From positions 62,001-126,000 of the forward strand of contig JAEWUC010000001.1 in assembly GCA_023397505.1 (NCBI GenBank): a stretch of DNA of 64,000 nt, written 5' to 3'. Numbering within the stretch: the first letter of the stretch is position 1; every line of letters starts with the position of its first letter. Position numbers and translations under genes: made by a program. This DNA comes from Bacteroidota bacterium. GTDB lineage: Bacteria > Bacteroidota > Ignavibacteria > Ignavibacteriales > Melioribacteraceae. Below are positions 43,954-53,319 of this stretch, piece by piece. Below the pieces are notes generated by a model. It worked only from the letters and a program-made list of their open reading frames with translations, had not been told where the DNA came from and did no database searches.

Positions 43954-43985
43954 TTGACACGGCAGTCCTATTTTGGTTATTTTTA
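43954..43985 (+). promoter_or_regulatory. Possible promoter for the TPR gene
   Basis: TTG at 43954-43956, a 21-base spacer, then TATTTTTA at 43978-43985, seven of eight matches to TAnnTTTG. It ends 45 bases before the ATG at 44031. Weak evidence. Confidence 0.25.
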
Positions 43986-44030
43986 ACCAGCTAAAATTAT
44001 ATTTAATAAAAATATATTCAGGAGTTGTTA

Positions 44031-45191
44031 ATGAAAAGAGTATTAATCTATTTAAGCTTTGTGAGCATGATTGTGGGAGTAATGGCATTTGAATGTTCCT
44101 CTGCTGAATTAACAGGTGCAAAATTGTACATACAACAAAAACAATATGATAAAGCAAAAGAAGCTTTGCAAAAAGAGATCGCTAAAAATCCTGCAAGTGA
44201 CGAAGCTTATTATTTGTTAGGTTTTCTTCAAGGTGAAGAAGGCGATATTCCTAAGATGAAAGAAGCTTTTGACAAAAGTCTTGCAATAAGCAAGAAATTC
44301 GAACAGCAGATTGTTGAATCTCAGAAGTATTATTGGGCTACAAGTTTTAATAAAGGTGTTAGTGATTTTAATAAAGCAACAAAAGCTACAAACCCGGATT
44401 CTGTAACTTTATTTTATGAAAGAGCTGTTACCGATTTTACTAACGCTATTATACTTGAACCTGATTCAGTTGCGTCATATTCAAACTTAGTTTATGCATA
44501 TTTTAATATGAATAGAGTTGATGATGCAATTCCAGTTTTGGAAAAAGCCGCAAATGTTGCTCCATCAGCAGAACTTACCGGAATGCTTGGACAAGTTTAC
44601 AATGAAAAAGGCGCCAAATTGATGGAAAACTATCAAACTACAAAAAGCGCTGATGATAGTGTTAAAGCTATGGAATGGTATAATAAATCGATCAAAGTTT
44701 TGGAAGGTGCAAGAGCAAAATATCCGGATGATGGAGACATTCTGCTAAGACTTTCAAATGCATATATCGGTGCTAATAAATTGGATGTGGCAATGACTGC
44801 ATTCAAAGCGGGTGTTGAGCAAGAACCTAAAAATAAATATTACCGTTATAATTACGGCGTACTTTTGTTGAATGCGAAAGATTACGCCGCTGCAGAAGAA
44901 CAATTTAAAGTAGCAGTTGATGTTGATCCGGATTATACAAACGCAGTTTATAATCTTGCGGTTACTTATGTAAGATGGGGCGCGCAGATGAGAGAAGATA
45001 TGGAAGCTAAGGGTGAAGTTACAGATGCATATAAAGATAAATTCAATGCTGCTATTCCTCACCTCGAAAAATATTTAGCTACCACTCCAAAGGAACCATT
45101 AATCTGGGAATTGTTGGGAAGAGTTTATGCCAACTTAGGAATGCAGGAAAAATCCGAAGACGCATTTAAGAAAGCCGATCAATACAGATAA
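44031..45191 (+). CDS. Secreted or lipid-anchored TPR protein
   Basis: 386 residues from the ATG at 44031, set by AGGAG at 44020-44024; a TTG two codons earlier is unlikely. The N-terminus is hydrophobic and reaches FECSSAE, a possible but non-standard lipobox with Cys at about 23. The body holds several tetratricopeptide repeats (for example YDKAKEALQKEIAKNP, AYYLLGFLQG, ALEPD-like turns, YNLAVTYVRWG and WELLGRVYANLGM), so it is a protein-protein binding scaffold in the envelope. It is monocistronic: divergent from add and closed by a strong terminator. Confidence 0.82.
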   Translation: MKRVLIYLSFVSMIVGVMAFECSSAELTGAKLYIQQKQYDKAKEALQKEIAKNPASDEAYYLLGFLQGEEGDIPKMKEAFDKSLAISKKFEQQIVESQKYYWATSFNKGVSDFNKATKATNPDSVTLFYERAVTDFTNAIILEPDSVASYSNLVYAYFNMNRVDDAIPVLEKAANVAPSAELTGMLGQVYNEKGAKLMENYQTTKSADDSVKAMEWYNKSIKVLEGARAKYPDDGDILLRLSNAYIGANKLDVAMTAFKAGVEQEPKNKYYRYNYGVLLLNAKDYAAAEEQFKVAVDVDPDYTNAVYNLAVTYVRWGAQMREDMEAKGEVTDAYKDKFNAAIPHLEKYLATTPKEPLIWELLGRVYANLGMQEKSEDAFKKADQYR

Positions 45192-45212
45192 GAAATAATT
45201 GATTTGATTAGT

Positions 45213-45248
45213 AACCCACATCCCGTTTTTAGGGGTGTGGGTTTTTTA
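45213..45248 (+). terminator. Rho-independent terminator after the TPR gene
   Basis: AACCCACATCCC pairs with GGGGTGTGGGTT (45213-45224 with 45232-45243), 12 bp with one T-G pair, loop GTTTTTA, followed by a T-run. Confidence 0.92.
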
Positions 45249-45267
45249 TGAATAACAGGAGTAAGAA

Positions 45268-45600
45268 ATGAATCAGAATAAAGATAACGTGCAGCAGCAA
45301 ATAAACATTGAATTGGGTGAAAAGGAAGCCGAAGGGATTTATTCCAACCTTGCAATAATCACTCATTCTCCCGCGGAGTTTGTTATAGATTTTACAAGAG
45401 TCGTACCGGGCGTTCCTAAAGCAAAGGTACTTTCGAGAATTATCACAACTCCACAACATGCAAAGATGTTGATGAGAGCATTGAAAGACAATATTGATAA
45501 ATTTGAATCACGTTTTGGTGAAATTAATATTGATATTCAATCCCCGCCTCAATTTGGATTTATTAATCCAAATTCCGACAAAGGAAATCAAATAAATTAG
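45268..45600 (+). CDS. DUF3467 domain protein
   Basis: 110 residues. The motif YSNLAIITHSPAEFVIDFTRVVPG (about 25-48) followed by AKVLSRIITTPQHAKML is the pattern of DUF3467, a small cytoplasmic family common in Bacteroidota and relatives and of unknown function. It has its own ribosome-binding site (AGGAG) and is bracketed by two terminators, so it is a single-gene unit. Confidence 0.8.
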   Translation: MNQNKDNVQQQINIELGEKEAEGIYSNLAIITHSPAEFVIDFTRVVPGVPKAKVLSRIITTPQHAKMLMRALKDNIDKFESRFGEINIDIQSPPQFGFINPNSDKGNQIN

Positions 45601-45606
45601 ATTTAA

Positions 45607-45634
45607 AAGGCCCTCGTATGAGGGTCTTTTTTTG
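45607..45634 (+). terminator. Rho-independent terminator after the DUF3467 gene
   Basis: A short hairpin with core CCCTC / GAGGG around a GTAT loop, followed by seven Ts, starting about 8 bases after the stop codon. Confidence 0.8.
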
Positions 45635-45752
45635 AAGTTAATCACAAACTATAATTTGGGAAAAACAATTCTTGAGTAAATTGTAATAAATAACTACTTT
45701 ACTTTCAGTAAATACTTTAGATATCCAGTCATTAAACTATTCGGAGAAAATT

Positions 45753-46817
45753 ATGAGTAAGTTAATTAAGTTATTCATAATCCCGCTATTTGTTTTTGCA
45801 ATGAGTTTAAACCTAAAAGCGCAATCGGGAACGATAATCCTAGATGTATTAACAGTTGATGTGATGGAACTTGCGTCGTTTGCCATCGAGAAAAATATAC
45901 CCAATCAAAGAAGAATAATGCAGGTTACTATTATACCAGAAGGAACGGAGGTTATTGTTGAGGGTTCAGTTTCTTGGTTAAAAAATAATCATTCTTCCCC
46001 TCAAGATATACTTAACTTTAGAACTAGACCATTTAAAGCAAGAACTTTTTCAAATCTTGATATCGGTAATTCAGAGATAGATTTTGAATATAAAAACTAT
46101 GATACTGATTTAATTAAAGATAATTTTGATAGAAATAAACCTTCAGGAACTTATATCATTTCAGTAAGATTATTCAATAACACAGGGATTGAGTTAATAG
46201 ATGATGATATGAAAAAAATTGAATTTTTAAATCCAACTGCACCTCAAATTAATTTGCCTGCTGAAAATAGTTTACAGGACATTGGCGCTGTAATGATTTC
46301 TTGGACTGAATCTGTCGGAGTTAAAAATTATAGAATTGCAGCAAATTATATTAATGAAGGACAATCTGCAGAAGAAGCTCTTAATTCAGGCAATCTTTTG
46401 GTAAATAATTTTGATGTTGGCCCTATAACCTCCGTAAATATGAGAGATATTCTTAATAGAGAATTGTTACCTGATAAAAAAGTTGTGCTTGTTGTTAAAG
46501 CAGTTGTTACAGTTATTGGCGGGGAAGACGAACTGCAAAGTGAACCAATTATTTTTTTAACAAGTTCTCAAACCAGTACGTCAAATAATCAAAATATTCA
46601 GGTTGATTTAAACATACTTCAACTTGCGGAATTGTTAAGCGGCAAGGTTAGTCAAAATTTTATTAATCAACTTAAAAACGGCGAAGTTACTATTGACCAA
46701 ATTCAAATTACCGATGAGAATAATAATAACGTTTCGTTCGGCGATTTGTTAAGTCTCCTTAACTATCTTAACGCTAATGGGCAATCTCTAATATCAATAC
46801 AATTTACAGCACAGTAA
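45753..46817 (+). CDS. Secreted protein of unknown function, first gene of the FecR-cyclase cluster
   Basis: 354 residues with a signal peptide (about 1-23, ending LKAQ). Two parts can be seen: an N-terminal beta-rich region (25-165) with YIISVRLFNNTG, and a region with a fibronectin-like strand pattern (about 170-280; PAENSLQDIGAVMISWTES and YRIAANY). A C-terminal tail contains ITDENNNNVSFGDLL. It has no T9SS sorting domain, so it is probably periplasmic. No family recognised. It is 15 bp before the FecR gene and likely belongs to the same operon and envelope complex. Confidence 0.65.
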   Translation: MSKLIKLFIIPLFVFAMSLNLKAQSGTIILDVLTVDVMELASFAIEKNIPNQRRIMQVTIIPEGTEVIVEGSVSWLKNNHSSPQDILNFRTRPFKARTFSNLDIGNSEIDFEYKNYDTDLIKDNFDRNKPSGTYIISVRLFNNTGIELIDDDMKKIEFLNPTAPQINLPAENSLQDIGAVMISWTESVGVKNYRIAANYINEGQSAEEALNSGNLLVNNFDVGPITSVNMRDILNRELLPDKKVVLVVKAVVTVIGGEDELQSEPIIFLTSSQTSTSNNQNIQVDLNILQLAELLSGKVSQNFINQLKNGEVTIDQIQITDENNNNVSFGDLLSLLNYLNANGQSLISIQFTAQ

Positions 46818-46832
46818 AAAACGGGTAGCCAA

Positions 46833-47555
46833 ATGAGAAAAATAAAATTTATTACTCTGTTAGTTTTATTGCCATTTCTAATGGGATTTATTTCGGATGA
46901 TAAAAACGGTGGCAATAAAACAGGTACAAAACAAATGCCTTCCAATACTGTTGCTTTCGTAAAAAAAATAGTTTTAGACGTTACATACCGAAAGACTTCG
47001 GAACAGTCCGATTGGGAACTTGCAAAGACAGGAACACTTTTGGAAGACGGTGGAGAAGTAAAAACCGGTGATAAGTCACTCGCACTTGTTTTATTTACCG
47101 ATGGCTCTGGCTTGTTAAGGGTACGTGAAAATTCTATTCTGCATATTTATGGTACTAAAAAAGAAAAAGCCATGAATAAGAATACGTTTATTCAAAAAGG
47201 ATTGATCAACTTTGAAGTGAACAAACAATCGACAGATGAAGAATTTAAATTTACCACACCGACGGTTGTTGCTTCAATTAGGGGAACAGACGGATTTTTG
47301 AATTACAGCGAAGACAGTACTTTTACAATGTATTTAAATTCCGGCAGCGCCGGTTTAACCGGCTCTGCAGGATGTGATTCACTCACAGCCGGAAGCACAA
47401 TAGTTATTACAGGCGACGGTCAATGTAATACAGGGCAGGCATCACAAAGCAACATTAATACATTTAATTCAACTAAAAACACAAACGAAAAGAAAATAAA
47501 AATAAAAACAAACAAGGGCGAGGTTGAAATAAAATATTACGGGCCCAGTAATTAA
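46833..47555 (+). CDS. FecR-domain protein (stand-alone, secreted)
   Basis: 240 residues with a signal peptide (about 1-20). The FecR domain follows (about 65-160): GGEVKTGDKSLALVLFTDG, LLRVRENSILHIYG, and the closing VVASIRGTDGFL near 148. There is no anti-sigma helix or cytoplasmic part, and no sigma factor gene nearby, so this is not a FecI-FecR iron regulator. It resembles the periplasmic FecR proteins found beside CHASE2 cyclases. The C-terminal 40 residues are Asn/Thr/Lys-rich and may bind a surface. Confidence 0.85.
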   Translation: MRKIKFITLLVLLPFLMGFISDDKNGGNKTGTKQMPSNTVAFVKKIVLDVTYRKTSEQSDWELAKTGTLLEDGGEVKTGDKSLALVLFTDGSGLLRVRENSILHIYGTKKEKAMNKNTFIQKGLINFEVNKQSTDEEFKFTTPTVVASIRGTDGFLNYSEDSTFTMYLNSGSAGLTGSAGCDSLTAGSTIVITGDGQCNTGQASQSNINTFNSTKNTNEKKIKIKTNKGEVEIKYYGPSN

Positions 47556-47592
47556 TAAATAAAAAACATTCAAATAATCGTGGAATTGAAAA

Positions 47593-49998
47593 ATGAAAAA
47601 TAATTCTACAAAGCCGAAAGATTTTTTGAAATTTTTTGTTCTGTTTTTTTTCTGTATGAGTGTTTTTGTTATTGACACTGTAGCTCAGATGAGCAGTTTT
47701 ATTTCATCTCTAAGAACCGGGGATGCAAAAGACAAATCTCCTTTGGTGATAACAGCAGATTTAATTTCGCCGGAAAATATATCGGCGTTGAATGTTGCGT
47801 TCCGATCGTTTGGACAAAGCGAGTATCAAAAAGTTGAAATGCTGATTGCAGGCACTACTGCTTCTGCAACAATAGAAGGCGAATTTATCCAGCCGCCGTT
47901 TATTGAATACTATATTGTAATTGATTTGAAAGATGGATCGTCTCAAACTTTTCCGCTTGATGTTGAACAAGGTGTTTCACCGCTTCAAGTTGCTGTAGCC
48001 GGTCTTTCGGTAAAAGATCAGGAAATTCTTGTTTTAAGTCCCGCCGACGGTGAAATAATTACCGATGAAGATTTTCTAATTTCAATTTCGTTTTTCAAAG
48101 CGCCTTCCGGTATCGATATTTCAAAAACTAAAATCTATTTGAACGATACGGATATTTCATCTAATAAATTAGATGCCGGCGATATGCTTTTAATCAGCAG
48201 TGAAAATTTGGATGAAATTCCAATCGGTGCAAAGTTACTAAAAGTGGAAATCTTTGACACTGAAGGAAATTTATATCATACGATCAATAAAAATTTCCAG
48301 GTAGTTACAAGAACTGTTGCCGAACAAATGGCTTCTGCCTGGAAGTATTACGGGAATGTGCGTGCCGAATCAAGAACCGAATCTTTTAATAGTTCATCAA
48401 CTTGGTATAATAATATAAACGCCGAAGCAAATGCTACAGATGAGAGCTGGCGCTTTAACGGGTATGTGTATTTTACTTCGGAAGAAAAAAGCAATCTACA
48501 GCCGTATAACAGGTATTCTGCATCAATTCAAAAAGACGATTTACTTTCATTGAAACTTGGCGATTCATACCCGCGCTTTCCGAATTTAATTATGGATGGA
48601 AAAAGAATTCGCGGTGTAAGCGGTTCATTAAACTTGGGGATCTTTAATTTGCAAGCTTCATTCGGTGAAACAGTTAGGAAAGTTGAAGGCAAAGTTTTGC
48701 AAACTTACACACCGGGAGAAGCCCCGTTGGCTTCAGATATAATTGCGATTAACAATGGCAGCGAATATGCAAAAGTTTCGATGGGTACGTATAACAGGCA
48801 AATTTTTGCCGTTCGTCCTTCGTTTGGAAGCGGTGAAAATTTTCAATTCGGTTTGTCTTATCTTCATTCAAAAGATGATCCGGGCTCTGTTAAATACAGC
48901 GCTCGTCCGCAGGAGAATGCGGTGGTGGGAACAGATTTAATGTTTGCACTTGATAATCAGAATATTATATTCACTTCGCAGGCTGCTGTTAGTTTATTCA
49001 ACAAAGATATTTCTTCTGGCAATCTTTCGGATGCACAAATAGATTCGCTGTTCGGTCCGGGAAAATATATTGATATGGATCCCGAAGATGTAAAAACTAT
49101 CCGTGACATCGCCGGGAAATTCATAACCGTAAATCAATATATCGGTCCGTTAAATCCCCAGGAAATGGCATCGCTTGCGGCAGAAGCTGCTCTTAGTTTT
49201 AATTATTTTAACAATTCGCTGAAAGCCTCATACATTTATCGGGGAAACGATTATCAATCATTCGGGCAATCTTATATTCGAACCGACATTAAAGGAATCA
49301 ATTTAGTCGACCGCATCCGTATGATAGATAATAAGGTTTTTGTTTCTTTGGGTTACGAACTGTTGGAAGATAATTTGCAAAATACTAAAAGAGCAGCTAC
49401 AACTTATCAAACTGTAAGTGTATCGTTGTCCGTTTTTCCACGCGCTGATTTCCCGAATATCACGCTCGGTTTTAACAGCTATGATAACAACAATGATATT
49501 AGCATAAAGGATACAACGAATAATAAATACATGGTTAATGAAACAACAAACCGTTTTCTTATTTCATTATCCTATGATTTGGTTGCAGGCGTACGTCACA
49601 GTGCATCATTATCTTTCTCAACTCAAAATAGGGAAGACAATAGTTTGTTAAATGCCGACGCTAAATTCAATTCGGGAATACTAGGTGTGAATAGTTATTG
49701 GACTTCTGATTTAAGTTCCATCTTCCAATTAATTTATAGTTCAACTGAAATAAGTGCAGTGCCGTTTGATTATTTTACACTAGTTGCCGGCGCTAAATAT
49801 AGAATGCTCGAAGATAGGTTAATGCTATCGGCAACTTTAAGTCCAAGTTTCGGCGATTTTGACAGGCAGGCTTTGGAATTATTTGCCGATTATCTGGTAA
49901 TGAAAAATTTCAACCTGATTTTTCAAACAAGAATTTTCAGATTCCCGGGTAAATCAACCAATTCAATCATCGGACTTTCAACAAGGTATTCATTCTAA
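47593..49998 (+). CDS. Predicted outer-membrane beta-barrel protein with N-terminal Ig-like domains
   Basis: 801 residues with a signal peptide (about 15-32). The first 240 residues look like Ig-like beta sandwiches (LSPADGEIITDEDFLISISF near 152, KLLKVEIFDTEGNLYH near 218). From about 260 to the end there is an alternating pattern of amphipathic strands, ending in the aromatic STRYSF expected for insertion of outer-membrane barrels. No substrate or family is evident. It lies between a FecR protein and a CHASE2 cyclase (gaps of 37 and 6 bp), and could hold the periplasmic partners at the outer membrane. Confidence 0.7.
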   Translation: MKNNSTKPKDFLKFFVLFFFCMSVFVIDTVAQMSSFISSLRTGDAKDKSPLVITADLISPENISALNVAFRSFGQSEYQKVEMLIAGTTASATIEGEFIQPPFIEYYIVIDLKDGSSQTFPLDVEQGVSPLQVAVAGLSVKDQEILVLSPADGEIITDEDFLISISFFKAPSGIDISKTKIYLNDTDISSNKLDAGDMLLISSENLDEIPIGAKLLKVEIFDTEGNLYHTINKNFQVVTRTVAEQMASAWKYYGNVRAESRTESFNSSSTWYNNINAEANATDESWRFNGYVYFTSEEKSNLQPYNRYSASIQKDDLLSLKLGDSYPRFPNLIMDGKRIRGVSGSLNLGIFNLQASFGETVRKVEGKVLQTYTPGEAPLASDIIAINNGSEYAKVSMGTYNRQIFAVRPSFGSGENFQFGLSYLHSKDDPGSVKYSARPQENAVVGTDLMFALDNQNIIFTSQAAVSLFNKDISSGNLSDAQIDSLFGPGKYIDMDPEDVKTIRDIAGKFITVNQYIGPLNPQEMASLAAEAALSFNYFNNSLKASYIYRGNDYQSFGQSYIRTDIKGINLVDRIRMIDNKVFVSLGYELLEDNLQNTKRAATTYQTVSVSLSVFPRADFPNITLGFNSYDNNNDISIKDTTNNKYMVNETTNRFLISLSYDLVAGVRHSASLSFSTQNREDNSLLNADAKFNSGILGVNSYWTSDLSSIFQLIYSSTEISAVPFDYFTLVAGAKYRMLEDRLMLSATLSPSFGDFDRQALELFADYLVMKNFNLIFQTRIFRFPGKSTNSIIGLSTRYSF

Positions 49999-50004
49999 CG
50001 GAAT

Positions 50005-52224
50005 ATGACAGGCAGCGGAAGCAAACAAAAAATTTTCTTAACAAAAATTATAATAGTAATTTCTTCTGCCCTGCTCACTCTTTTAATTACTCAAGAGTTC
50101 TTTTTCACAATTGATCCTATCAAACAGCTCGAACTAAAACTTATTGACAAGCGTTTTTCTGAAAGAGGGAAAATAGATATTGGCGATTCCTCAGATGTAA
50201 TTATAATTGAAATTACACAGGATAGTTACGATCAAATACCGCCGCCGTATAATAAATGGCCCTGGCCAAGATTTATTTTTGCAAACCTAATTGATAATTT
50301 AACCGAGGCGGGAGTTAAGGCAATTGGTATTGATATAAATATGCCGTTACCCGATCAGTTCTCTCCACAGTATGATTCGCTTATGAGCTCGGCAATTAAA
50401 AAATCCGGTAAAGTGGTTGTTTCTGGAAAAGTTGATACGCAGCTTGAAAATTTAATTGACGAAGGAAAATCTAATGTTAGAAAGTTGAATGAAGATTACG
50501 ATAATATATTTTATAGTGTTGATAGTTCATTGGGATTGGTGCAACCGCCTGCAGATTATGACGGTGTTTTTAGAAGATATATTCCTTATGCGGCTTCCAA
50601 TGCAACCGGTAAATTAATTCCAAGTTTTGGTTTTGCAATTCTGAATAAATACTACAATTTGAAGAACAACGAAGTTGCCATTCGTGAAGATGGAAATTTT
50701 AGATTAGGTAATAAATTAATTCCTCAATACGATAGGCACAGCATATTAATAAATTTTTATGGGCCGAGCGGAACTTTTCCACAAGTGCAGCTTCTAGATA
50801 TTCTTGACGATAAAGAGTTTAAAACAATTGATGAAATTGAAACCGGAGAAGAAATTAATACGTGGGACTCACCGGATTACGGTTTGCTTCATTCGGGAAA
50901 ATTTAAAGATAAGATTGTGATAATCGGTTCAACAATGCCGGAAGATAGAGACCTATTTCAAGTATCATTTGCCAAGGGAAAGCAAAAAGGGGATAATCTT
51001 TTATACGGTGTCGAATTTCACGCAAACATAATTCAAAATGTAATAAGCGATAATTTCCTTTATAGGCAATCTAAATTAAGCGAGTATTTGTTGGTCTTTT
51101 TGCTGACTGTGCTTGTTTTTTTTACAACATCTTTTGTAAGAAGAATAAAACTTAAAAGGGGAATGATCATTGAGCTGCTAAACGTTTTCTTTGTTGCAGT
51201 TTTAATCTTTGTTCTATATGAATTAAGCATCTATTTGTTTATAAATCAAAATCTTGTAATTACTTTAGTAAGCCCGTTCATCTCAATAATTCTTGGTTTC
51301 TTTGCAAGTACAGCTTATCATTTTATTACCGAGAGACAACAAAATGTTTTGATCAAAGGAATGTTCAGTACATATGTCAGTAAGAATGTTGTTAATGAAC
51401 TTATTAATAATCCCGATAAACTTAAGTTGGGAGGCGAGAAAAAAAATCTTACAATTCTTTTCAGCGATATTGCAGGCTTTACAACCTTTGCAGAGAAAAA
51501 ACAGCCCGAAGAATTGGTAAGATTTATAAACGAGTTTTTAAGCGACATGAGTGAAATTATTATTTCCAACGACGGCACACTCGATAAATATCTAGGGGAT
51601 GCGGTAATGGCTTTTTGGGGTGCGCCGATTGAAGTTAAAGATCATGCTGAGAAAGCATGTTTGACGGCGCTTCAAATGCAGGAAAGACTTGCACAAATTC
51701 GTGAAAGGTGGATACAAAGCGGTGAAACACCAATTTATATCAGAATTGGAATCAATTCAGGAGATGTAATTGTAGGCAATATTGGCGGTGTAAAACGATT
51801 TGACTATACTGTGCTCGGCGATGATGTTAACTTGGCCTCGCGCCTTGAAGGTGCAAACAAGGAATACGCGACTAATATTATGATCGGTGAATCAACATAT
51901 AGACTTGTTAAAGATAAATTCCACACACGCGAGCTTGATGTAATAAGAGTTAAAGGTAAATCCGAACCCACAAAAGTATTTGAATTGATAAGCAAAATAG
52001 GTGATAAAAAAGCGGAGGACGCTATCGAACAGATGGATTTGTATTTCCAGGGTTTGGAATTATACCGCTTAAAAGGTTTTGAAGCTGCGCATGATTACTT
52101 TAAAAGATCATTCGAAAAATTGGGGGATTATCCGTCTAAAGTTTATATGCACAGATGTGAATTTTATTTGATTAATCCTCCCGGGCAAAACTGGGACGGA
52201 GTTTTTGAATTTAAGACTAAATAA
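50005..52224 (+). CDS. CHASE2-domain adenylate cyclase
   Basis: 739 residues. A membrane helix (about 12-30) is followed by an extracytoplasmic CHASE2 domain (about 35-345), three membrane helices (about 350-440) and a cytoplasmic class III cyclase domain (about 470-665). Metal-binding aspartates are in LFSDIAGFT near 487 and GDAVMAFWG near 529. Adenine-specifying Lys lies in LDKYLGDAV, and the transition-state Asn/Arg pair is in VNLASRLEG near 610. All catalytic residues are therefore present and the expected product is cAMP. A TPR-like tail follows. With the FecR and secreted partners just upstream it would sense an envelope signal. Confidence 0.93.
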   Translation: MTGSGSKQKIFLTKIIIVISSALLTLLITQEFFFTIDPIKQLELKLIDKRFSERGKIDIGDSSDVIIIEITQDSYDQIPPPYNKWPWPRFIFANLIDNLTEAGVKAIGIDINMPLPDQFSPQYDSLMSSAIKKSGKVVVSGKVDTQLENLIDEGKSNVRKLNEDYDNIFYSVDSSLGLVQPPADYDGVFRRYIPYAASNATGKLIPSFGFAILNKYYNLKNNEVAIREDGNFRLGNKLIPQYDRHSILINFYGPSGTFPQVQLLDILDDKEFKTIDEIETGEEINTWDSPDYGLLHSGKFKDKIVIIGSTMPEDRDLFQVSFAKGKQKGDNLLYGVEFHANIIQNVISDNFLYRQSKLSEYLLVFLLTVLVFFTTSFVRRIKLKRGMIIELLNVFFVAVLIFVLYELSIYLFINQNLVITLVSPFISIILGFFASTAYHFITERQQNVLIKGMFSTYVSKNVVNELINNPDKLKLGGEKKNLTILFSDIAGFTTFAEKKQPEELVRFINEFLSDMSEIIISNDGTLDKYLGDAVMAFWGAPIEVKDHAEKACLTALQMQERLAQIRERWIQSGETPIYIRIGINSGDVIVGNIGGVKRFDYTVLGDDVNLASRLEGANKEYATNIMIGESTYRLVKDKFHTRELDVIRVKGKSEPTKVFELISKIGDKKAEDAIEQMDLYFQGLELYRLKGFEAAHDYFKRSFEKLGDYPSKVYMHRCEFYLINPPGQNWDGVFEFKTK

Positions 52225-52236
52225 ATTTTAGATAAG

Positions 52237-53319
52237 TTATTTAGCAGCGCGTTTAATATTATAAATTGCTGCAGCGAGAAAAATAAAATTTGCGAGCCAC
52301 GCAGTTATGAAAGGATTGAGTACTCCGTTTTTACCAAAAGCCTGACTTACTTTCATGAACACCAAATAGGCAAAAGTAATTAATAGATTTATTCCAACCT
52401 GAATTGCAAGTCCTCCTTTGCGCCGGTTTGCTGAGATCGGTAATCCGAACAATACAACAACAACGCTTGAAAATGCGAAAGCAATTCTTGATTGATATTC
52501 AATTAAAATTGAAGTTGGGTTATTGCCTGTCGTTTGTTGTTCATTTGCGTAGTTGTCAAGTTCAGGCAAAGTCATTTCTTCAGGCTTGCGCTGCTTTTTA
52601 ATTATTTCTTCGGGTTTAAAATTCAATCCGTAATAATTTTTTTCTGCGAACTTTTCGAATGATTCATCGGTATCGTGGAATACTCTATTAGTGCCGGTGT
52701 ATAAAATCCAACAATTGTTTGTTGTATCATATTTCATTCTATAAGCATCGGTTCTAGATGTTAATTTTGTGAGATCATTCATATCAAATTCTTGTATACT
52801 TATCTGGTTTGCCTGGTGATTATCAACATCATAATATCTAATAGTAACTATTCTATTCTTGGTATCCTGGAAAAAAATATTGCTTCCGATATTAACTAAA
52901 CCTTTCCGCATATATTTCTGTTCGATATAAACTTTTTGCTTGTTGGCAAGCGGTACAAGATACCCGCCGATATAAACCGCTGATAAACTGATAATAAACG
53001 AGGTGATAATGAACGGCGCCATAAATCGGTATAAACTCATTCCTCCCGCACGCATTGCCGTTAATTCGTTTAGGTTTGACATTTTACCTGCTGTGAATAA
53101 ACTTGCAAGCAAAACTGAAACCGGTGTCATCAAGCGAATTATTTCTGGAATAAAAACTAAATAATAATTTAATATTAATTCCGAAGGCACATTCTGATCA
53201 ATAAAGTCGTCAAGATTTTCCATCATATCAACTACGACGAAAATAAGGGCAAAAGCCAATAAGCCGAAAAATACTGTTTGAAGAAATTGTTTTATAAGAT
53301 ATCTGTCAAGTATTTTCAT
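52237..53319 (-). CDS. LptF/LptG family permease (LPS export)
   Basis: 360 residues with the YjgP/YjgQ layout: helices at the N-terminus (LIKQFLQTVFFGLLAFALI), a large periplasmic beta-jellyroll (about 130-270), and a C-terminal helix group with FGLPISANRRKGGLA and QVGINLLITFAYLVF. LptF and LptG form the inner-membrane channel of the LptB2FG transporter that moves LPS to the outer membrane. It overlaps the upstream permease gene by 14 bp, so the pair is cotranslated. The two cannot be told apart as F or G from sequence alone. It converges on the cyclase gene with a 12-bp gap and no terminator in view. Confidence 0.88.
   Translation of the reverse strand: MKILDRYLIKQFLQTVFFGLLAFALIFVVVDMMENLDDFIDQNVPSELILNYYLVFIPEIIRLMTPVSVLLASLFTAGKMSNLNELTAMRAGGMSLYRFMAPFIITSFIISLSAVYIGGYLVPLANKQKVYIEQKYMRKGLVNIGSNIFFQDTKNRIVTIRYYDVDNHQANQISIQEFDMNDLTKLTSRTDAYRMKYDTTNNCWILYTGTNRVFHDTDESFEKFAEKNYYGLNFKPEEIIKKQRKPEEMTLPELDNYANEQQTTGNNPTSILIEYQSRIAFAFSSVVVVLFGLPISANRRKGGLAIQVGINLLITFAYLVFMKVSQAFGKNGVLNPFITAWLANFIFLAAAIYNIKRAAK

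Noticed and set aside
43954..43974. TTGACA with TATTTT before the TPR gene as a sigma-70 promoter
   Set aside because: The spacer is only 9 bases, far from the required 16-18.
46833..47555. FecI-FecR type iron regulator
   Set aside because: No sigma factor gene nearby, no cytoplasmic anti-sigma part, and a cleavable signal peptide.
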